Assembly: GCF_023501975.1 (NCBI RefSeq) | Contig: NZ_JAMFLH010000008.1 | Location: 1 to 64,000, forward strand | Origin: Altererythrobacter sp. KTW20L | GTDB lineage: Bacteria > Pseudomonadota > Alphaproteobacteria > Sphingomonadales > Sphingomonadaceae | Direction of reading: 5' to 3' | Length of the DNA: 64,000 nt | Shown here: positions 59,511 through 64,000 of the stretch, one piece after another | How the letters are laid out: the number at the start of each line of letters is the position of its first letter | How positions within the stretch are numbered: the stretch's first letter is position 1 | The notes under the pieces: generated by a model | What the model was told of the DNA's origin: nothing | Seen by the model: only the letters and a program-made list of their open reading frames with translations | Database searches by the model: none | Made by a program: the position numbers and the translations under genes

Positions 59511-61202
59511 TCAGCCCGCCTTGATGCGGTCCTCAGGGATGACCTCGGGCACGCCTTCGAGCACTGGCGCGGGCCGGGCATGGCGGCTCGGAAGCAGGTC
59601 GAGCGCCGCGAGGCGGTGGCGGGTCGCATCGGCATCTTCAGGCATGCCGTAGAAATAGCCCTGGCCCTTCATACCGCCCATCGTGCGCAGGGTGCTCAGC
59701 ACTTCGGAAGTCTCGATGCCCTCGGCCGTGACCGGCAATGCCAGCCCGCGGCCCAGCGAGATAATTGCTTCCACGAGGTCGGAATTGGCCCCTTCGCGGG
59801 TCATTTCGGCCACGAAGCTGCGGTCGATCTTGAGCCGGTCGAACGGCAGCGAGCGTAGCTGGCTGAGGCTGGAATAACCGGTGCCGAAATCGTCGAGGCA
59901 GACCTTGATGCCCTGGTTCTTCAGGCTGGAAACGATCGTGCGGACCGCGCCGATATTCTCGTGCAGGCAGCTTTCGGTGATCTCGATTTCCAGCCGACTA
60001 GGCGGAAAGCCGCTTTCGACCAGGATGTGCAGGAGCTTCTGGGCGAACCACGCATCGCGCAACTGCAGCGGCGAGATATTGACCGAAAGCGTGAGGTCCG
60101 GATCCCAGTCGCGTGCATCGACCAGCGCCTGGCGGATCAGGCATTCCGACAGGTCGGCTATCAGGTCGATCTCTTCGGCAATGGGGATGAACACTTCGGG
60201 GCTGACAAGGCCGTAACGCGGGGATTTCCACCGCGCGAGCATTTCGAAGCCGGTCAATTGGCCCGTAGCAAGGTCGATTTGCTGTTCGTAAAACGGCACG
60301 AACTCGCCTGCCGGAATTCCGCGCCGGATAGCGGATTCAAGATCGTTGCGCAGGCGCAGTTCATCTTCCAGCATGGGCTCGAACCAGAAGTAGCCGTTCC
60401 GGCCATTCTTCTTGGCGTGGTACATGGCGATGTCGGCCCGGTGGATCAGGATCGCGGCGTCGATATCCGGGGCGGTCAGCGGATCCTGTTCAGTGCTGAC
60501 AAGACCGGCGGAAATCGTTGGCTGGACCATGACTCGGCCATCGTCGATCGGCGCGCCGACCTGTTCGATCATGCGTGCCGCGAACTGTTCGATGCCCTCG
60601 CGCCCGTTGGACTCGTGCCCGAAGGCGCAGACGAATTCATCGCCGCCCATGCGCGCCAGCACGCTCCCGGCGGGCATCTGTTCGCGCAAGCGCTGTGCCA
60701 CAGCGGTCAACACACGGTCGCCGGTCTGGTGACCATTGAGGTCGTTGATCTGCTTGAAGTTGTCGAGGTCGATCATGAACACTGCCACGGACCGGCCGGC
60801 GGCACGCGCCTGGTCCAGGAGGCCGTTGATGGCCGGCGTCCCGCTGCGGCGGTTGAGGCATTGGGTGAGTGGATCGGTTTCGGCCAGCAGGCGGGCCTTT
60901 TCCTCTGCGCGGCGGCGTTCGGCCACTTCCTTGTGCAGCTCCTTGTAGCGTCGCCAGCCGAAGATCAGCAGGGCGATGTTGAGCAGGACTGCGTTGGTCA
61001 GCAGCATGTCCGGGCCGGTTCCATTGCCCATCCACGCGCGCAGGATCTGGGGCATCACGGTGCCGCCGGTTGCCACGAAAAGGATGATCGCGGCGACCGC
61101 AATTCCCAGGGCCACCACGTCGCGCTCTGCCTTTGCGAGCGGCGGTTTGGTTTCCCCGGCTTTATCTTCCACAGCTTTCGCCAACACGGCTTGCCCCTTC
61201 AA
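59511..61202 (-). CDS. Membrane-bound GGDEF-EAL cyclic-di-GMP protein
   Basis: 563 residues. Two membrane segments (about 27-52 and 63-82), a short linker helix, GGDEF domain (about 105-275) with RMGGDEFVCAF and the substrate D in MIDLDNFKQIND, then an EAL domain (about 290-545). The EAL signature is GFEMLARW, a variant with Met, but the catalytic Glu is kept; NISPLQLRD, EITES, LDDFGTGYSS and the K in RLKIDRSF are intact. It can probably make and degrade c-di-GMP. No sensor domain is visible between membrane and GGDEF. Known Fap systems respond to c-di-GMP, which makes it a possible distant partner. Confidence 0.93.
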   Translation of the reverse strand: MKGQAVLAKAVEDKAGETKPPLAKAERDVVALGIAVAAIILFVATGGTVMPQILRAWMGNGTGPDMLLTNAVLLNIALLIFGWRRYKELHKEVAERRRAEEKARLLAETDPLTQCLNRRSGTPAINGLLDQARAAGRSVAVFMIDLDNFKQINDLNGHQTGDRVLTAVAQRLREQMPAGSVLARMGGDEFVCAFGHESNGREGIEQFAARMIEQVGAPIDDGRVMVQPTISAGLVSTEQDPLTAPDIDAAILIHRADIAMYHAKKNGRNGYFWFEPMLEDELRLRNDLESAIRRGIPAGEFVPFYEQQIDLATGQLTGFEMLARWKSPRYGLVSPEVFIPIAEEIDLIADLSECLIRQALVDARDWDPDLTLSVNISPLQLRDAWFAQKLLHILVESGFPPSRLEIEITESCLHENIGAVRTIVSSLKNQGIKVCLDDFGTGYSSLSQLRSLPFDRLKIDRSFVAEMTREGANSDLVEAIISLGRGLALPVTAEGIETSEVLSTLRTMGGMKGQGYFYGMPEDADATRHRLAALDLLPSRHARPAPVLEGVPEVIPEDRIKAG

Positions 61203-61296
61203 GTGACAGGGCCTTATGCAAAAGCATGATCAATATTCGGTTAATTAATGGCTCGAGCCCACTTGGCGGGCGTTTAGGGCAGCGGGAATTTGCAGC

Positions 61297-61707
61297 ATGA
61301 CACGCTTCTGGCTGATGAAGACCGAGCCGGAGAAATACGGCTGGGCCGATCTTGTGCGCGATGGCGAAACCGTGTGGGACGGGGTGCGCAACCACCGCGC
61401 CAGCAACAATATGCGGGCCATGCAGGTGGGCGACCTGGCTTTCCTCTACCATTCGGTCAGCGACAAGCAGATCGTCGGCATCATGGAGGTAAGCGCCACG
61501 GGCCTCACCGATCCGACCGATGCCGAGGGCAAGTGGGCAACTGTCAGGGTCAAACCCGTCAGGCCGCTTGAACGCCCGATCACGCTGGCCGAGGTCAAGG
61601 CGGACGCGACGCTCGACGGGATTGAGCTGGTGCGCTTGTCGCGCCTATCGGTGGCGGAAATCACTCCGGCTGAATGGGAACACATCCTGGCGCTGGCGGC
61701 AGGCTAA
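61297..61707 (+). CDS. EVE-domain protein
   Basis: 136 residues, a complete EVE domain: RFWLMKTEPEKYGWADL, WDGVRNHRASNNMRAMQVGD, FLYHSVSDKQIVGIMEV, and FEF-like end residues. It is related to PUA/YTH folds that read modified bases. The usual chromosomal stand-alone form in sphingomonads, function unproven. Confidence 0.93.
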   Translation: MTRFWLMKTEPEKYGWADLVRDGETVWDGVRNHRASNNMRAMQVGDLAFLYHSVSDKQIVGIMEVSATGLTDPTDAEGKWATVRVKPVRPLERPITLAEVKADATLDGIELVRLSRLSVAEITPAEWEHILALAAG

Positions 61708-61796
61708 GGGCGCCTTTTTTACGGAACCCGGTCGCTGGCAAGGCATTGATATGGAAAGGGGCGGAAAGCACTTCCCCTCAACCAAGGAGATCCCCC

Positions 61797-61967
61797 ATGG
61801 GCGAGTTCGTAGACAAGGTAAAAGGCAACACCAACGAAGCCATCGGCAAGGCCAAGCAGAAGTCCGACAACCCCGAGACGCGCGCCGACGGTGCTGCGCA
61901 GGAAGCCAAGGGCAAGGGCCAACAGCTCAAGGGTGAAGTCAAAGGCGCACTGGGCGACAATATCTGA
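61797..61967 (+). CDS. CsbD-family stress protein
   Basis: 56 residues from the ATG at 61797 (AAGGAGA at 61783-61789). GEFVDKVKGNTNEAIGKAKQ and AQEAKGKGQQLKGEVKGA are the repeats of CsbD/YjbJ. It is hydrophilic and stress-induced in relatives. GGAAC at 61723-61727 could be part of an EcfG-type promoter, but the -10 half does not fit well. Confidence 0.92.
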   Translation: MGEFVDKVKGNTNEAIGKAKQKSDNPETRADGAAQEAKGKGQQLKGEVKGALGDNI

Positions 61968-61990
61968 CCCCGTGCCGATCGATATTTTTG

Positions 61991-62022
61991 GAAGGGCCGC
62001 CATTGTGCGGCCCTTCTTCGTT
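61991..62022. terminator. Bidirectional terminator after csbD
   Basis: GAAGGGCCGC (61991-62000), CATTGT, GCGGCCCTTC (62007-62016), followed by TTCGTTTTG; TTTTT lies upstream for the opposite strand. Confidence 0.85.
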
Positions 62023-62030
62023 TTGTGCGA

Positions 62031-63683
62031 TCAGCGATCCCGCAATCCGCTCACTGTAGCTCCGCCAGCGCTCAGTTGCTCGATATCGGTAATGCAATGG
62101 AGCACACGAACACCCTTGCGGCCAAGCGCATCGGCAAGGCCTGAAGCAAACTCTGCCGTCGTCGCCACCCGCAGGCCCCAGCCGCCGAACGCGGTCGCCA
62201 TGGCGGCGAAATCAGGGTTGGCGAGATCGGTGGCCGAGACACGTCCGGGGAACTCGCGCTCCTGGTGCATGCGGATCGTGCCGTAGGCCGAATTGTCGAA
62301 CACGATCACCAGCATGTCCGCGCCATATTGCACGGCGGTTGCCAGCTCCTGCGCGTTCATCAGGAAGTCGCCATCACCCGCTGCAGCGATGACGCAGCGA
62401 TCCGGGTACCGTAGCGCGGCAGCTACGGCGGCCGGGATGCCATAGCCCATTGCGCCGCAAGTGGGGGCAAGCTGTCCGGGAAAGCCGTGGTAATGCCAGA
62501 ACCGGTGCCACCATCCGGCAAAATTGCCCGCTCCGTTGCAGATGATCGCGTCGGCCGGAACCTGTTCGCGCACTGTGGCCATGGCGCGGCCAAGGTCGAG
62601 GGCAAAGTCTGCTTCACCAGGTGTTGACCAGGCGAGCCATTCGGCATGGGCCTCGGCCCCGGCGTCGAACGGGATAACCGCGCCATCGTCCCACAGGGCG
62701 GCGCTCTCGGCGAATTCGTCGGGGTCGGCGCAGATGGCGAGGTCGGCGCGATAGACGCGGTTGAGTTCTGCCGGATCGGGGTGGACGTGGATCACCTGCT
62801 GGCCGGGATGATCGGGCGTTATCAGCGTATAGCCGTCGGTCGTCGCCTCGCCCAGCCGTGCGCCGACGACCAGCAGCAGGTCCGCCGCCTTCACCCGCTC
62901 GACCAGCTTCGGCCCAGGTCCGTACCCCAGGTTCCCGGCATAGACCGGGGAATCGGGCGCAATCGCGTCCTGTCGCCGGAAGGCGGTGGCAACGGGCAGG
63001 CCGATCCGTTCGGCAAAGGCGGTGAAGTGCAGATGCGCCTTCTCGTGCCAGCCAGCCCCGCCGATAATGGCCAGCGGTGCGGCGGCATCGCCAATAAGCG
63101 CCATCATGGCGGCGAGCGCATCTGGGCAGGGCGGCTGCGCGGGTTTGTGGACGAAGGGGCGCACCGTGGCCTCGACGCCTTCTTCGTGCAGCATGTCCTC
63201 GGGCAGGGCGAGGACCACGGGGCCAGGACGGCCGGAAATTGCCGTGGCATAGGCGCGGGCGATATACTCGGGGATGCGGTCCGCCCGGTCGATCCGTGCC
63301 GCCCATTTGCAGATGGGGCCGAAGAAGGCGGGGAAATCCACTTCCTGGAAGCCTTCACGATCGCGCATCTCGCGGCCCACATCGCCCACGAACAGGATCA
63401 TCGGCTGCGAATCCTGCATCGCCACGTGCACGCCGATGCTGGCGTTGGTGGCGCCGGGGCCGCGGGTGACGAAGGCCACGCCGGGCCGCCCGGTCATAGT
63501 GCCATCGGCACAGGCCATGAAGGTGACACCGCCTTCCTGCCGGCAGGTGACGGTCTGGATCCCGCTCCGGTCCCTCAAGGCATCGAGCACCGGCAGGAAG
63601 CTTTCCCCCGGAACGGTGAAGACACGGTCACAGCCCTGCGCGGCAAGGCAATCGACCAGCAGTTCGGCAGCATGGTTACTCAT
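62031..63683 (-). CDS. Thiamine pyrophosphate-dependent enzyme, acetolactate-synthase-like
   Basis: 550 residues. N-terminal ThDP domain with GCDRVFTVPGESFLPVLDAL (the Glu appears in CRQEGGVTFMA), a central FAD/nucleotide-like domain, and the C-terminal ThDP site AAGDGDFLMNAQELATAVQY with the late N (VFDNSAYG). It resembles the stand-alone large-subunit-like family rather than IlvB, so the substrate is unknown. It is alone on the minus strand. Confidence 0.9.
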   Translation of the reverse strand: MSNHAAELLVDCLAAQGCDRVFTVPGESFLPVLDALRDRSGIQTVTCRQEGGVTFMACADGTMTGRPGVAFVTRGPGATNASIGVHVAMQDSQPMILFVGDVGREMRDREGFQEVDFPAFFGPICKWAARIDRADRIPEYIARAYATAISGRPGPVVLALPEDMLHEEGVEATVRPFVHKPAQPPCPDALAAMMALIGDAAAPLAIIGGAGWHEKAHLHFTAFAERIGLPVATAFRRQDAIAPDSPVYAGNLGYGPGPKLVERVKAADLLLVVGARLGEATTDGYTLITPDHPGQQVIHVHPDPAELNRVYRADLAICADPDEFAESAALWDDGAVIPFDAGAEAHAEWLAWSTPGEADFALDLGRAMATVREQVPADAIICNGAGNFAGWWHRFWHYHGFPGQLAPTCGAMGYGIPAAVAAALRYPDRCVIAAAGDGDFLMNAQELATAVQYGADMLVIVFDNSAYGTIRMHQEREFPGRVSATDLANPDFAAMATAFGGWGLRVATTAEFASGLADALGRKGVRVLHCITDIEQLSAGGATVSGLRDR

Positions 63684-63746
63684 GAAATCAGCCTCTAGTC
63701 CTGTGCGGCCCCGGCGGCAATCTCCGCGAAAAGTCGGAACCTGTCC

Positions 63747-63762
63747 TTAATGTGGACATTAA
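63747..63762. promoter_or_regulatory. Perfect inverted repeat TTAATGT-GG-ACATTAA
   Basis: Arms 63747-63753 and 63756-63762. It lies in the divergent gap between the ThDP enzyme gene and the partial gene at the right edge, a likely operator position (64 bases from one start, 47 from the other). Confidence 0.5.
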
Positions 63763-63809
63763 CCCGCATACCCCTCGCAAATGGTTACCATCGGGTTAAC
63801 ATCGCCATC

Positions 63810-64000
63810 ATGAGACGCGCACTTGTCCTGACCGACGAATCGGCCCGCCACCCGTTCCGGGCCATGTTGCCGATGGGCTGGAATGCCTTTGACGAGGTGG
63901 AGAACCGCCGGTCATGGCGCGTGCTGTTCGGGCTCGATGCAGGCGACCTTCGGCAGTTCGCCGCCAACTATGTCGCGTGTTTCCTGGCCGTTACCGTCTT
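63810..64000 (+). CDS. Hypothetical protein, N-terminal part (cut by the window edge)
   Basis: The open frame from the ATG at 63810 reads MRRALVLTDESARHPFRAML, then GWNAFDEVENRRSWRVLFGL and a hydrophobic stretch at the edge (YVACFLAVTV). No family is recognised. A membrane segment may start near residue 50. Confidence 0.6.
   Translation, partial: MRRALVLTDESARHPFRAMLPMGWNAFDEVENRRSWRVLFGLDAGDLRQFAANYVACFLAVTV

Noticed and set aside
61723-61749. EcfG-type stress promoter before csbD
   Set aside because: GGAAC fits the -35, but the -10 half (CATTG at the right distance) does not match CGTT.
1-64000. CRISPR arrays, restriction-modification, toxin-antitoxin or other known defence systems
   Set aside because: No regular direct repeats with spacers, no Cas-like proteins, no methylase or endonuclease motifs and no convincing toxin-antitoxin pair were seen. 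The P-loop kinase part of the fusion protein at 27237 is not accompanied by an antitoxin.

Overview
The window looks like the chromosome of an alphaproteobacterium of the order Sphingomonadales (Erythrobacteraceae / Novosphingobium-like). The evidence is G+C-rich coding DNA, the colinear core block rpsB-tsf-pyrH-frr-uppS-cdsA-dxr-rseP-bamA-skp-fabZ followed by a cysteine-free L31, a CC0125/CC1285-type lipoprotein, a ccmCDEFGHI block, and a tRNA-His that keeps G(-1) and C73. The assignment is by reading alone.

Region 1 (1-6284): the left edge cuts the 5' part of an IS5-type transposase. Next to it is a seven-gene operon of exported proteins that is colinear with the Pseudomonas fapABCDEF functional-amyloid operon: an unknown secreted protein, two repeat proteins (the larger has three repeats with the GVNxAA motif typical of FapC), a C39-type peptidase lipoprotein (FapD-like), a FapE-like protein, an extra peptidoglycan-binding protein, and an outer-membrane barrel with a coiled-coil N-terminus (FapF-like). 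This is the best candidate in the window for a little-described system.

Region 2 (about 6300-30000): a stress / low-oxygen / light island. It holds a GNAT enzyme, Hsp20, two tandem UspA proteins, a triple-BON protein, a FixL/FixJ-like pair with a candidate haem-PAS, a lipoprotein, a phosphoribosyltransferase with decayed neighbours, a Crp/Fnr regulator, an Ala-rich coiled coil, a degenerate receiver, a host-attachment-family protein, a CBS protein, a 2736-residue cyclic beta-glucan synthase (NdvB), a phosphotransferase/P-loop kinase fusion, a BLUF photoreceptor and a CxxCH lipoprotein. Five upstream regions in this island, including that of the FixL-like gene, share a motif resembling CCCGTARATCTCCGGA about 110-136 bases before the start codon. 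This suggests a local regulon, possibly of the FixJ-like protein.

Region 3 (29920-31364): mostly non-coding, with remnants of an AlpA-type regulator and an excisionase-type DNA-binding protein, read as a decayed integrative element.

Region 4 (31365-64000): core genome. It has phospholipid synthesis (psd, pssA), the rpsB-fabZ block for translation, isoprenoid/lipid and outer-membrane assembly, rpmE, a GFA protein and a 2OG-Fe(II) oxygenase, tRNA-His, an amino-acid dehydrogenase, cytochrome c maturation (ccmC-I), kup, a PuuD-like protein, yciB-ftsY-mtaB-dapF in one overlapping minus-strand operon, a GGDEF-EAL protein, an EVE protein, CsbD and a ThDP enzyme. Further points are LexA-like direct repeats before a small membrane protein, palindromic repeats that supply the ribosome-binding sites of uppS and cdsA, and a lower-G+C cdsA.
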